DNA of 64,000 nucleotides from Mucilaginibacter achroorhodeus (GCF_007846095.1 NZ_VOEI01000003.1:404372-468371); one strand, 5' to 3'; shown: positions 54,287 through 63,303, counted from the stretch's first letter. Notes: generated by a model from the sequence alone, not told the origin. Numbers and translations: made by a program.

Positions 54287-55684
54287 CTAAAATATTTTCC
54301 CCGGGTTCAATATCCCGTTAGGATCAAATACTTGCTTAATGCCTTTCCAGATCAAGAAATGCGTATCGTTGTACTTCAAAGGCATATAATCTTTTTGCAC
54401 CAGGCCGATACCGTGCTCACCGGAAAGCGTACCTCCTAAAGAAACGGTTAGTTTAAATATTTCAGTTATTCCGTCTTTGAGTTTATTGTTCCAGTCCTCA
54501 TCGCTCATGCCTGCTTTTACAATATTTACGTGCAGGTTCCCGTCGCCCGCATGGCCGTAGCAAACAGACTCAAAACCATATTTTGCACCTATTTGTTTAA
54601 TGCCTTTTATCAGCTGAGGCAATGCCGCACGTGGCACTACGGTATCTTCTTCTTTGTAAACAGAATTTGATTTAACGGAAACCGCCATGGTTCTTCGGAT
54701 GCGCCACAATTCCTCTTTCTGCGCTGCGGAATCTGCAAATAACACATCGGCACAATTGTGAGCTTCCAATACGCCGTTGATCACTTCGCAATCGTCAAAG
54801 ATCACATCCTGGTTGGTGCCGTCGACTTCGATCAGCAGGAATGCACCTATGCCATCCTTTAAATCGAAAGCGATGCCATCATGCTCAATCACCCATTCCA
54901 TTCCGCGGCGTTCCATAAATTCAAGTGCCGAGGGGATAACGCCCGCCCTGAAAATTGCTGATACAGCCGCACACGCATCTTCATTTGTAGGAAACGAAGC
55001 TAACATCAACACATCCTGCGTTGGGCGGGGTATCAGTTTGGTAACTATTTTGGTGACCACTCCCAATGTCCCTTCCGAGCCAATCATCAATTGCGTAAGG
55101 TTATAACCTGATGCATATTTAAGCGTATTGGCACCAGTCCATATCACATCGCCATTTGGCAATACTGCCTCAAGGTTAAGCACATACTCGCGTATGGTAC
55201 CGTATTTAACCACGCGCGGCCCGCCACTGCAGTTAGCCACATTGCCCCCAATAAAGCAACTGCCCTTACTTGCCGGGTCGACCGGGTAAAGCAAGCCTTT
55301 TTCGGCAACTGCGTTAATAAACACTTCCGTAATAACTCCTGGTTCTACCGTTGCCTGCAGGTTTTGCTCATCAATATCAATGATCTTATTAAAGCGCTCC
55401 ATCGATATCAATAAGCCACCTTTAACAGGTAAAGCACCACCAGCCAAACCGGTGCCGGCACCACGTACGGTTACCGGTATTAAAGCATCATTACAAATTT
55501 TAAGCAAAGCCGAGATATGTTCAACGGTTTGCGGTTTCACTACCACCTCGGGGTAATAAATCAGGTCCTCCGTTTCGTCATGACTGTAATTTGAAACTTC
55601 TTCTTTGGCGGTTACCACGGCGCTTTCGCCAACGATAGCTTTAAATCGGGCAAGTATGCCTTCGGTGATCTTATTAAAATCCAT
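54287..55684 (-). CDS. FAD-linked 2-hydroxyacid oxidase/dehydrogenase (GlcD-like)
   Basis: This 465-residue enzyme has an N-terminal PCMH FAD-binding domain (PVTVRGAGTGLAGGA ~73-87; GNVANCSGGPRVVKYG ~148-163) and a C-terminal FAD-oxidase domain with CYGHAGDGNLHV (~378-389) and SGEHGIG (~425-431). It oxidises D-lactate, glycolate or D-2-hydroxyglutarate. It is a single gene in front of folB: it starts 6 bp after the folB stop on the same strand and is probably co-transcribed. Confidence 0.9.
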   Translation of the reverse strand: MDFNKITEGILARFKAIVGESAVVTAKEEVSNYSHDETEDLIYYPEVVVKPQTVEHISALLKICNDALIPVTVRGAGTGLAGGALPVKGGLLISMERFNKIIDIDEQNLQATVEPGVITEVFINAVAEKGLLYPVDPASKGSCFIGGNVANCSGGPRVVKYGTIREYVLNLEAVLPNGDVIWTGANTLKYASGYNLTQLMIGSEGTLGVVTKIVTKLIPRPTQDVLMLASFPTNEDACAAVSAIFRAGVIPSALEFMERRGMEWVIEHDGIAFDLKDGIGAFLLIEVDGTNQDVIFDDCEVINGVLEAHNCADVLFADSAAQKEELWRIRRTMAVSVKSNSVYKEEDTVVPRAALPQLIKGIKQIGAKYGFESVCYGHAGDGNLHVNIVKAGMSDEDWNNKLKDGITEIFKLTVSLGGTLSGEHGIGLVQKDYMPLKYNDTHFLIWKGIKQVFDPNGILNPGKIF

Positions 55685-55690
55685 TTGTGT

Positions 55691-56047
55691 TTATTTTTGG
55701 TAACTCAAGCTAATAACCGATTGCTTTATTGGCCCATTAAAAGGCGGGTTTTGTTTTTTGATAACTATTTCTGCAAAATCGATAAATGAGAATGCATCCA
55801 TTATCCGTTTCAATATCGCTTCAGCAACATTTTCAATTACTTTGCGAGTATTTGCCATTTCTTTTCTTATAATGGCGTAAAGCTCCTCGTAATTAACGGT
55901 ATGGTTTAAAGTATCGTCTGCAAAAGTGCCTTTTTGCTCAAAGGTTACATAAACATCTATCAGAAATCTGGCGCCTATTTTTTGCTCTTCCGGATAAAAA
56001 CCATGGTAAGCAAAAACCTCTATGCCTTCTAAAGCTACTTTTATCAT
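55691..56047 (-). CDS. folB: Dihydroneopterin aldolase
   Basis: This 118-residue subunit of folate synthesis (dihydroneopterin to hydroxymethyl-dihydropterin) has IEVFAYHGFYPEEQ with the catalytic region Y-H-G and E (~9-18), NYEELY (~48-53) and the C-terminal VIKKQNPPF (~94-102). Length and motifs fit the family. It is the first gene of the pair with the GlcD-like gene and diverges from the 112-bp repeat and acyl-CoA dehydrogenase gene. Confidence 0.93.
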   Translation of the reverse strand: MIKVALEGIEVFAYHGFYPEEQKIGARFLIDVYVTFEQKGTFADDTLNHTVNYEELYAIIRKEMANTRKVIENVAEAILKRIMDAFSFIDFAEIVIKKQNPPFNGPIKQSVISLSYQK

Positions 56048-56080
56048 GCGGCCAAAAATAATGGATTATGTTGAAGTTTA

Positions 56081-56192
56081 CTCACCCTGCCCCTCTCTCC
56101 TTCGGAAAGCGGGAACGATATAATTCTTTTCTCTTCTCACCCTCTTTTCGCGTACCGAAGAGAGGGTCGCACACGAAGTCCCGCGGGGTGAG
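56081..56192. repeat. Dispersed-type intergenic inverted repeat element
   Basis: It begins CTCACCCTGCCCCTCTC and ends GCGGGGTGAG, giving outer complementary arms. Inside, CCCTCTTTTCG and CGAAGAGAGGG form a hairpin around a 5-nt loop. The composition is unlike the flanks, and this CTCACCC...GGGTGAG style is typical of dispersed repeats in Bacteroidota genomes. Copies elsewhere were not checked. Confidence 0.55.
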
Positions 56193-56203
56193 TCCAAATT
56201 TCC

Positions 56204-56211
56204 TATATTTG
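56204..56211 (+). promoter_or_regulatory. Candidate -7 box (TATATTTG)
   Basis: This TANNTTTG match lies 22 bp before the acyl-CoA dehydrogenase ATG. It is the right half of a small inverted repeat (CCAAAT-N7-ATTTGG, 56194-56212). Confidence 0.45.
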
Positions 56212-56232
56212 GATAACCAATTATCTACTGCT

Positions 56233-57414
56233 ATGGCTAAGACCGACCTGTACGAAGCGCCCGATTATTTTTTGTTAGACGAATTACTTAGCGATGAGCA
56301 TAAACTGATCCGTGCCAGCGTGCGCGAATGGGTAAAGAAAGAGGTCAGTCCGGTAATTGAGGATTACGCCCAGCGTGCCGAATTTCCAAAGCATCTGTTG
56401 AAAGGCCTGGCCGAAATTGGTGCCTTTGGCCCAACAATACCTGTAGAATATGGCGGTGCCGGTTTAGATTATATGGCCTATGGTATTATCATGCAGGAGA
56501 TAGAGCGTGGCGACTCGGGGATACGCTCTACCGCATCTGTACAAGGATCATTGGTGATGTATCCAATTTACGCGTATGGCAGCGAGGAACAAAAACACAA
56601 ATACTTACCCAAACTTGCTTCCGGCGAATTGATGGGGTGCTTTGGATTAACAGAACCGGACCACGGATCAAACCCCGGTGGTATGGTTACCAATATTAAA
56701 GATGCCGGTGACCATTATATTTTAAATGGCGCTAAAATGTGGATCTCAAACGCACCATTTGCTGATGTTGCCGTTGTTTGGGCTAAAGACGATGAAGGTA
56801 AAATACGCGGGCTGATAGTTGAGCGCGGTATGGAAGGCTTTAGCACTCCCGAAACGCATAATAAATGGTCTCTTCGCGCATCGGCAACCGGTGAATTGGT
56901 TTTCGACAACGTCAAAGTCCCGAAAGAAAACCTACTGCCGAACGTATCAGGACTTAAAGGGCCCTTAGGATGCTTAAACCAGGCGCGTTACGGTATTGCA
57001 TGGGGTGCCCTGGGCGCTGCAATGGATTGCTACGACACAGCCCTGCGCTATTCAAAAGAACGCATGCAGTTTGGCAGGCCAATAGCGGGTTTCCAGTTAC
57101 AGCAAAAAAAACTGGCCGAAATGATCACCGAGATAACCAAAGGCCAGTTACTTGTTTGGCGCCTTGCAACACTAAAAAACGATAACAGGGCAACGGCTGC
57201 ACAAATATCTATGGCAAAACGCAATAGCGTTGAAGTGGCTATCAATATTGCCCGCGAGGCCCGGCAAATGCTTGGTGGCATGGGTATTACCGGCGAGTAT
57301 CCGATAATGCGCCATATGGCTAACCTTGAATCGGTTATTACGTATGAGGGCACGCATGACATCCACCTTTTGATAACCGGGATGGATATTACAGGTGAAA
57401 ACGCATTTAAATAG
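56233..57414 (+). CDS. Acyl-CoA dehydrogenase (glutaryl-CoA dehydrogenase-like)
   Basis: This 394-residue FAD enzyme starts at the ATG at 56233 (MAKTDLYEAPDYF). The frame extends 55 codons further upstream through the intergenic repeat, but that part has no family similarity. It shows MGCFGLTEPDHGSNPGGM (~137-154), KMWISNAP, RYGIAWGALGA, QMLGGMGITGEYPIMRHMANLE (~345-366) and the catalytic Glu region YEGTHDIHLL (~373-382). This is the pattern of glutaryl-CoA dehydrogenases, which act in lysine and tryptophan breakdown. Confidence 0.9.
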   Translation: MAKTDLYEAPDYFLLDELLSDEHKLIRASVREWVKKEVSPVIEDYAQRAEFPKHLLKGLAEIGAFGPTIPVEYGGAGLDYMAYGIIMQEIERGDSGIRSTASVQGSLVMYPIYAYGSEEQKHKYLPKLASGELMGCFGLTEPDHGSNPGGMVTNIKDAGDHYILNGAKMWISNAPFADVAVVWAKDDEGKIRGLIVERGMEGFSTPETHNKWSLRASATGELVFDNVKVPKENLLPNVSGLKGPLGCLNQARYGIAWGALGAAMDCYDTALRYSKERMQFGRPIAGFQLQQKKLAEMITEITKGQLLVWRLATLKNDNRATAAQISMAKRNSVEVAINIAREARQMLGGMGITGEYPIMRHMANLESVITYEGTHDIHLLITGMDITGENAFK

Positions 57415-57466
57415 TTGTAAATCAAATAAAATATAGCTATAAGTGGTGAATTTACCTTTATAAGTT

Positions 57467-57474
57467 TATATTTG
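57467..57474 (+). promoter_or_regulatory. Candidate -7 box (TATATTTG)
   Basis: This TANNTTTG match ends 26 bp before the TTG start of the TPR kinase gene. Confidence 0.4.
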
Positions 57475-57499
57475 TTGATACCGCTAACTATTTAAAAAC

Positions 57500-59641
57500 T
57501 TGACGCCACTATCCGTCAACACGCTTAGAAACCCTATACTTCATCATTGGCTGCTGTTGGTGGTCATAGCGCTCTCGTCGTGCGGTAAACCATCAGAACA
57601 GAAAGATAGAGGCGAGTATTCAAAAGAATTTTTACGTATACAAAAAGAAACTGAATTTAAGCTTGGCCATAACCAGCTCGATCAGGGTTATCGGTACCTC
57701 GACTCGGCATTTGCAAATTTAAATCATCCAACCTTAAACGACCGTTTCAGGTACTACTCTTTTAAATACGTTTACAACCAACAGGTAATTAAAGATTTTG
57801 ACCAGGCATTGGTGTATGCAGACAGCATGATGGCCATGGCCAACAAAAGCGTAAATCCGCAACAATATTCGCGCAATTATGCCGAAGCTAATTTTGCACG
57901 CGGCGATTCATTTTTCGAGCTTAAGCAATATTCTGAAGCTTATCAATCTTATTATCAGGGATACCTTACCGGTAAAAATTATTTGAACCTTGCAGCCATA
58001 GGTGACTATACTTACCGCATGGGTATGATCATGTACAAAAAAAACAGGTATAAACTGGCCGCAAATTATTTTAAAGACAGTTACAACAGCACAGTTGCAG
58101 AAAGCCGCACCATAGACCGTGGTTTTCCGGGCTTTTACCGTCGGCAGGAATTGTTGGACAATATTGGCTTAAGTTATAAACACAATAACGAGGCCGACAG
58201 TGCATTAAAATATTTCAACGCTACACTATCTTTAATAGATGCTAACGTTAAAAACTTCCCTGACAGGAAGCGGGATCTTGAGCGGGCACGGGGTGTAGTT
58301 TACGGTAATAAAGCTGAGCTTTACATGCAAACCAGGCAGTATGATAACGCTGTTGAGCTACTTAAGAAAAGTATTGCTATAAACATACAGCCTAATTTTG
58401 ACAACCGTGATGCAGAACTATCCGAGATCAAACTCGGCCAGATCTATCTGGACATGCACAGGCCCGATTCATTAATAGCATTGCTGGGTGATGTTCGCAC
58501 ACAACTCGATACCGTTGCAAATGCAGATGTCGAAGCAGACTACCATCGTTTATTAGGGAACTACTACCTGCAAAAAAATAATCTTAGACAAGCGATAGAC
58601 CACATACAGCGATATAACCTGCTTAAGGATTCTATAGCTAAGCGTTCAAGCTCATTGATGGAGAGCGATGTGAACCAGCAGTTGGCCAACTATGAGAAAC
58701 AGCATGAAATAGATAAGCTAAGCACAAGTGGCAAAATTCAGAAGATCTATCTGTACGTAAGTATATTTATCGGTTTGATGGCACTCATTATCGTCTTTTT
58801 AGTTTATCGAAACTTTAAGCGTAGCCGCCAGGAAGTTAAAACGATAAACGAGCTTAACAAGCAGATAAACCAGCAAAACTATCACTTGGAAAAAGCGCTT
58901 AACGAGTTAAATACCAGCAGCCAGGAAAAGGACAGAATTTTACGGGCAGTTGCGCACGACCTGCGTAATCCTATAGGCGGTATTGCCTCTTTGACAACCA
59001 TTATGGCCGAAGAGGAGTATAATGATGAGCAGAAAGAGATGATAAAACTTGTGAAAGAAACCTCACTTAACTCCTTAGAATTAATAAATGAGATTTTAGA
59101 GGCTGCCAATATCAACTCCGTTGAACTTAACCCCGAACCTACAGAGATAAATGGACTGTTAAACAATAGTGTGGAGTTACTTCGTTTTAAAGCCGCCGAA
59201 AAAGGCCAGGAAATTTTATTTGAGCCTTTAGACAAGCAGATAGAGCTATCCGTAAGCCGCGAAAAAATATGGCGTGTTGTAAGTAACTTAATTACCAACG
59301 CCATTAAGTTTAGCCCAACCGGCGCTACCATACAAGTAAAAGCAGCAGAGTTTGAGCATAAAATAGTTATTGCCGTAAAAGATAATGGTATAGGTATTCC
59401 AAATAATCTCAAAGACCAGATCTTTAATATGTTTACCAGTGCCCAACGGCCGGGTACTGCGGGCGAAAAGTCTTTTGGTTTGGGGCTTTCTATATGTAAA
59501 CAGATCATGGAAAAACACCATGGTAAAATATGGTTTGAAAGCGATGAAGCAAACGGCACAACTTTTTTTATCAGTCTGCCTCTGGCAAATACCGGTGTCA
59601 AAAAAAACTCAACCCAGGAACTGAGCGAACCAACGGCCTGA
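57500..59641 (+). CDS. TPR-containing sensor histidine kinase, orphan
   Basis: This 713-residue protein starts at a TTG at 57500 (an in-frame TAA lies 15 bp upstream, no ATG option). A lipobox-like SLSSC (VIALSSC, Cys28) ends a hydrophobic segment. TPR repeats occupy ~100-395, then come a transmembrane helix (~415-437), a coiled coil (~445-475), HisKA with H486 in RAVAHDLRNP and HATPase with G1 DNGIGIP and a FGLGLS G2 box. No response regulator is adjacent. Its 3' end overlaps the convergent GH1 gene by 33 bp. Confidence 0.9.
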   Translation: MTPLSVNTLRNPILHHWLLLVVIALSSCGKPSEQKDRGEYSKEFLRIQKETEFKLGHNQLDQGYRYLDSAFANLNHPTLNDRFRYYSFKYVYNQQVIKDFDQALVYADSMMAMANKSVNPQQYSRNYAEANFARGDSFFELKQYSEAYQSYYQGYLTGKNYLNLAAIGDYTYRMGMIMYKKNRYKLAANYFKDSYNSTVAESRTIDRGFPGFYRRQELLDNIGLSYKHNNEADSALKYFNATLSLIDANVKNFPDRKRDLERARGVVYGNKAELYMQTRQYDNAVELLKKSIAINIQPNFDNRDAELSEIKLGQIYLDMHRPDSLIALLGDVRTQLDTVANADVEADYHRLLGNYYLQKNNLRQAIDHIQRYNLLKDSIAKRSSSLMESDVNQQLANYEKQHEIDKLSTSGKIQKIYLYVSIFIGLMALIIVFLVYRNFKRSRQEVKTINELNKQINQQNYHLEKALNELNTSSQEKDRILRAVAHDLRNPIGGIASLTTIMAEEEYNDEQKEMIKLVKETSLNSLELINEILEAANINSVELNPEPTEINGLLNNSVELLRFKAAEKGQEILFEPLDKQIELSVSREKIWRVVSNLITNAIKFSPTGATIQVKAAEFEHKIVIAVKDNGIGIPNNLKDQIFNMFTSAQRPGTAGEKSFGLGLSICKQIMEKHHGKIWFESDEANGTTFFISLPLANTGVKKNSTQELSEPTA

Positions 59642-60964
59642 GTTTTTGATGATGCGATGCTGTGTCTCGAAATCAATATAAACTAAACCAAACCTTGGGT
59701 GATAGCCCTCTGCCCACTCAAAATTATCTGTAAGCGTCCATACAAAATACCCCTCAACGTTGTAGCCCTCTTGCTTAGCTTTTAAAACCTGTTGTAAGTG
59801 TGTTTGCAGATAAGTAACTCTTCGCTGATCGTCTACCTCATTATTAAACACAACATCAGGGAATGCGGCGCCATTTTCGGTGATGATGAGTTTTTTGATC
59901 TGCGGGTAAGCGTTAAACTTTTTGATCATCTCATAAATGCAGGGTGGATAAACCTCCCACTTCATTTCGGTAAGTTCAACACCCCTATCCTGCGCCTTTA
60001 CCAAACTGGCGCCAATGTAAGGTGTAAAAAATGAGTACTTAACAATCTCGCGCGTGTAATTCTGTACACCTATGAAATCAAAATCAAAGCTCATATTGGC
60101 TTCGTCTCCCGGCAATATGTATTTATTAATGCCTTTGAGTGCTTTAACTTCTTCGGTTGGGTAGCCTAATCCGAGTAGCGGCTCAATGTAAAGGCGATTG
60201 ATGAGCGCATCAGCGCGTTTGGCAGCTGCAATATGCTTAGGTTTATCAGCATAAGGCTCAATATACGAGCATGAAAATGTATTCCCTATCTGCGCATCCG
60301 GGCAAAGCTCACGCAGTATTTTTGCCCCGGCAACAATGCTGAGCACCACGTGATGGATAGCCGGTAAAAAATTTCGCAAGCCGGTTCTTCCCGGGGCGTG
60401 TATCCCCAAAAAATAACCGGCACCTGTAAAAACAGCAGGCTCGTTCATTACCATCCAGTATTTAACACGGTCGCCAAAATTTTGGGCACAAACGGTAACA
60501 AAATTGCTAAACCAGTTAACTATTTTTCGGTTTGTCCACCCGCCATTATCTTCAAGTATTTGCGGTAAGTCCCAATGATAAATGGTAACCCAAGGCTCAA
60601 TACCTTGCTGCAGGCAGTAATCAATAACCTGGTTATAATGGATTATCCCGGCTTGGTTTACCTCTCCGGTACCGTTAGGTAAAATTCTGCTCCAGGCAAT
60701 CGAAAATCTAAAATTGGGGATATTAAGCTGCTTTACCAGATCAATATCTCGTTGATATTCTTTATAAAAGTCGCAGGCGTGTGTGGGCTTATCACCGTTA
60801 AGTATTTTGCCTTTTTTTGAACTAAAGGTATCCCATATTGATGCACTTTTGCCATCAACATCGCAAGAGCCTTCTATTTGCAGCGCTGCGGTTGATACAC
60901 CCCAGGCAAAATCTTCACCGAAAAGAGATCTGTTCAAAGAGGAAAAAGAGTATTCAGTATCCAT
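59609..60964 (-). CDS. Beta-glucosidase, glycoside hydrolase family 1
   Basis: This 451-residue cytoplasmic enzyme has no signal peptide. The GH1 marks are FAWGVSTAALQIEGS (~19-33), acid/base in VMNEPAVF (Glu, ~168) and nucleophile in LIITENGAAF (Glu, ~355). It cleaves beta-glucosides, with beta-galactosidase activity common. As the last step of beta-glucan use it would act on imported disaccharide from a PUL such as the one in this window, though it is about 33 kb away. Its last 33 bp overlap the kinase gene's 3' end. Confidence 0.95.
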   Translation of the reverse strand: MDTEYSFSSLNRSLFGEDFAWGVSTAALQIEGSCDVDGKSASIWDTFSSKKGKILNGDKPTHACDFYKEYQRDIDLVKQLNIPNFRFSIAWSRILPNGTGEVNQAGIIHYNQVIDYCLQQGIEPWVTIYHWDLPQILEDNGGWTNRKIVNWFSNFVTVCAQNFGDRVKYWMVMNEPAVFTGAGYFLGIHAPGRTGLRNFLPAIHHVVLSIVAGAKILRELCPDAQIGNTFSCSYIEPYADKPKHIAAAKRADALINRLYIEPLLGLGYPTEEVKALKGINKYILPGDEANMSFDFDFIGVQNYTREIVKYSFFTPYIGASLVKAQDRGVELTEMKWEVYPPCIYEMIKKFNAYPQIKKLIITENGAAFPDVVFNNEVDDQRRVTYLQTHLQQVLKAKQEGYNVEGYFVWTLTDNFEWAEGYHPRFGLVYIDFETQHRIIKNSGRWFAQFLG

Positions 60965-61287
60965 TTATTTGAGCCCAAGTGTTGGCCCAAAATGTATATT
61001 ATAATCGTATAAAAGAAACGTTAATAAAAATCAGTGCATAAAAGAGGATTTCATACCTCTTAGAAATAACCATTCGCGAAAATGGCTAACGGCCGCTTTT
61101 AATTTTTTTACAAGTTTCATAACAAGTGAATTTGTTGTTATTCAAATTTAATGAGGCAATGTGTAATTATAATGTTATTCATGTTATGTAATTGTAAATA
61201 GCTCATCTTTAATTCATCGGCTAAATAATACTTCAATATGACAGCTGCACTTTACTATTGCACCAACGTTGATTACATTTGCTGCCG
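60965..61287. other. Divergent intergenic region between GH1 and the DinB operon
   Basis: This is 323 bp of AT-rich DNA with no credible gene. It contains a TAAATTTG -7-like box on the minus strand (61143-61150) for GH1, an imperfect direct repeat TGTAATTATAA/TGTAATTGTAA (61162-61172, 61187-61197; 25-bp period) and a TACATTTG match at 61274-61281 that would place transcription at the DinB start codon. Confidence 0.4.
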
Positions 61288-61767
61288 ATGAAAGACCATT
61301 TTATCTGTTTGCTCAATTACGACCATTATTGCAACAAGCAAATGATAGATCTTTTGCTTAGTACCGGTTTACAAGGCAAAGCAGTTGATCTGATGGCACA
61401 TATTTTCACTGCCCAAGAGATCTGGCTTAGCAGATGTACTCAAAAGCCGTTAGGAAATATAAAACTTTGGGCACCAGGCAACGCAGCTGCACTGCCTGAC
61501 GTTAACGATAAAAATTTTAAGGATTGGTCCAATTATATCAACAGCTTGCAAAGCGCTGATTTTGAAAGCATTATCAGCTATAAAAAACTTTCGGGGGTTC
61601 CATTCAACGATCCACTGATTGATATTCTGTCGCATGTTATCAACCATGGCACGCATCATCGTGCACAAGTAGGTCAGCTATTAAAGACAGTTAACGTCGA
61701 GTTGCCGGCCACCGATTACATCCACTACATACGAACACAAAAAGCATCTATACTTAGCACAAAATGA
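61288..61767 (+). CDS. DinB-family four-helix metal-binding protein
   Basis: This 159-residue cytoplasmic protein starts at the ATG at 61288 (a TTG 9 bp upstream is possible). It has the three-His pattern of the DinB/YfiT superfamily: NYDHYCN (~9-15), AHIFTAQEIW (~38-47) and NHGTHHRAQVGQLL (~126-139). These proteins bind a divalent metal and include thiol-dependent transferases; the role here is unknown. It is the first gene of a four-gene ATGA-linked operon with SCO and cytochrome c. Confidence 0.88.
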   Translation: MKDHFICLLNYDHYCNKQMIDLLLSTGLQGKAVDLMAHIFTAQEIWLSRCTQKPLGNIKLWAPGNAAALPDVNDKNFKDWSNYINSLQSADFESIISYKKLSGVPFNDPLIDILSHVINHGTHHRAQVGQLLKTVNVELPATDYIHYIRTQKASILSTK

Positions 61768-62174
61768 AAAAAATACTTGCCGCTGTAATTTTAAGCGCCA
61801 CCCTGTTTGGGTGCGCTGATAAACAACAACAGGAAAAAGACCTTTTAAATGAGGTAATAATCATTCACGATCGCGTAATGGCCAAAGATGAGTTGGTGAT
61901 GATCAATAAAATGAAGCTGGACACCTTGATCAAGGATAGTGTATCTGCTGAAGTAACTAAAAAAGCTAATGATTTGAAAGGCAAACTTGACAGTGTTGAC
62001 TCCCGCATGGAAACCTGGATGCATAATTTTGACGCTGAGAACAAAGGTAAAAGCCATACTGAAATAATAACCTATCTAACTGATCAGAAAAAGCAAATCT
62101 CCGCTTTAGACAGTAATCTCAATGGATCAGTGAAAGAAGCTGATACTTTCATCAAACAAAATAAAAAGAAATGA
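61764..62174 (+). CDS. Small helical lipoprotein of unknown function
   Basis: This 136-residue protein has a lipobox LFGC (Cys17), followed by a charged, almost wholly alpha-helical body with coiled-coil-like heptads (SVDSRMETWMHNFDAENKG, ~71-89). No family name is offered. It overlaps the genes on both sides as ATGA, so it belongs with the SCO/cytochrome c unit and probably works in the periplasm. Confidence 0.85.
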   Translation: MKKILAAVILSATLFGCADKQQQEKDLLNEVIIIHDRVMAKDELVMINKMKLDTLIKDSVSAEVTKKANDLKGKLDSVDSRMETWMHNFDAENKGKSHTEIITYLTDQKKQISALDSNLNGSVKEADTFIKQNKKK

Positions 62175-62827
62175 AAAACTTAGCGGGTGCCCTTTTCCTA
62201 CTCCTTACCTTTGCTGCCTGTAACTTTAAAGGCGAGCAAAGTAAACTGCCGATACTTGGCCGGCGCCAGGCAGTTACCAAAACGGTTAACGGTAAAGAGG
62301 TAGTAGACACTGTTTATCAGACCATTCCCGATTTTAAGTTTGTGAACCAATATGGCGACACCATAACTCAAAACAGTCTTAAGGGCGATATTTATGTAGC
62401 AGATTTCTTTTTTACTACCTGCCCGTCTATCTGCCCTATCATGCATCGTAATATGCTTAAGGTTTATGAAGATTTTAAGAACGTACCCGATTTTAAAATT
62501 ATCTCGCATACAATAGACCCCAAACACGATAGCGTTACGGTTCTAAAAAAATATGCTGATAAGCTTGGTATAAAGGGAGACAGCTGGTGGTTATTGCAAG
62601 GAAAAAAAGAGGATACTTACGAGCTTGGTCAGAAACACTATTTGGTAGCTATGAGCCAGGACGATGGTACACCCGGCGGTTACGTACACCAAGGCTGGTT
62701 TGTTTTAGTTGATAAGCAGCACCGTATTCGTGGTTATTACGATGGTACCAAGGAAGAAGAGGTGGCCAAAATGATCAACGACATCAAAACCCTCCGTGCT
62801 GAAGTGAATACAGAAATTGCACAATGA
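62171..62827 (+). CDS. SCO1/SenC-family copper chaperone or thiol-disulfide protein
   Basis: This 218-residue lipoprotein (Cys17 in FAACN) has a thioredoxin-like fold. The copper/redox C84-x3-C88 motif is in TTCPSICPIMH and the partner H173 in GGYVHQGW. SCO proteins deliver copper to the CuA site of cytochrome oxidase or keep its thiols reduced. The DPKHDSV segment (~116-122) is typical. It is in an operon with a c-type cytochrome; no oxidase subunit is in the window. Confidence 0.93.
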   Translation: MKNLAGALFLLLTFAACNFKGEQSKLPILGRRQAVTKTVNGKEVVDTVYQTIPDFKFVNQYGDTITQNSLKGDIYVADFFFTTCPSICPIMHRNMLKVYEDFKNVPDFKIISHTIDPKHDSVTVLKKYADKLGIKGDSWWLLQGKKEDTYELGQKHYLVAMSQDDGTPGGYVHQGWFVLVDKQHRIRGYYDGTKEEEVAKMINDIKTLRAEVNTEIAQ

Positions 62828-63246
62828 AACTTAGGCTGATAGGTGGTATTATTTTATTTTTAATCGTTTCGATAGCGGCCTGCCAAAGCGATGCCGACCA
62901 GGATTACAAGCGTTATTTCACCGGCGGTGCAAACATCTATAAACAAAAGTGCCAGAACTGCCACGGCAACAACGGCGAAGGGTTAACCAGCCTGATACCG
63001 CCGTTAACCGATACCGCATATCTCAAAAAAAATAAAAACCACCTTGCCTGCATTGTACGCAACGGCATTACCGAACAGGTATTAACCATTAACAGTAAAG
63101 CATACGAGGGCTCAATGCCTGCCAATACCGACCTTGCGCCGATTGAAATTGCAAAGGTACTCACGTTTGTAACCAACTCATTTGGAAATAAGCATGGCAC
63201 GGTTGCGGTAGATATGGTGGAGAAAGACCTAACCTCCTGCCCTTAA
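62824..63246 (+). CDS. Small cytochrome c lipoprotein
   Basis: This 140-residue protein has a lipoprotein-like signal (AACQS, Cys20). Haem attachment C43-x2-C46-H47 is in CQNCHGNNGEG, with axial Met98 in GSMPAN. It is a class I cytochrome c fold carrying electrons in the periplasm. It ends the ATGA-linked operon. The last gene before rnpB, which has its own promoter 45 bp downstream. Confidence 0.92.
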   Translation: MKLRLIGGIILFLIVSIAACQSDADQDYKRYFTGGANIYKQKCQNCHGNNGEGLTSLIPPLTDTAYLKKNKNHLACIVRNGITEQVLTINSKAYEGSMPANTDLAPIEIAKVLTFVTNSFGNKHGTVAVDMVEKDLTSCP

Positions 63247-63291
63247 CACGATCAAACCGACTTCCGGGCTTCAGACTTCCAACTTAAAACT

Positions 63292-63299
63292 TATCTTTG
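63292..63299 (+). promoter_or_regulatory. -7 box (TATCTTTG) of rnpB
   Basis: This TANNTTTG match ends ~5 bp before the inferred 5' end of the RNA, as expected for a -7 element. Confidence 0.6.
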
Positions 63300-63303
63300 T
63301 AAC

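Noticed and set aside
56068..56232. N-terminal extension of the acyl-CoA dehydrogenase
   Set aside because: It encodes basic, repeat-derived sequence across the inverted repeat element; family members start at the MAKTD-like Met and a -7 box lies in between.
58882..59676. 264-codon open frame antisense to the TPR kinase
   Set aside because: It lies over the conserved HisKA/HATPase region of the plus-strand gene and reads as low-complexity Ser/Leu-rich sequence without family features.
61279..61287. TTG start for the DinB gene
   Set aside because: The ATG three codons later gives the normal family N-terminus and may be at the transcription start itself.
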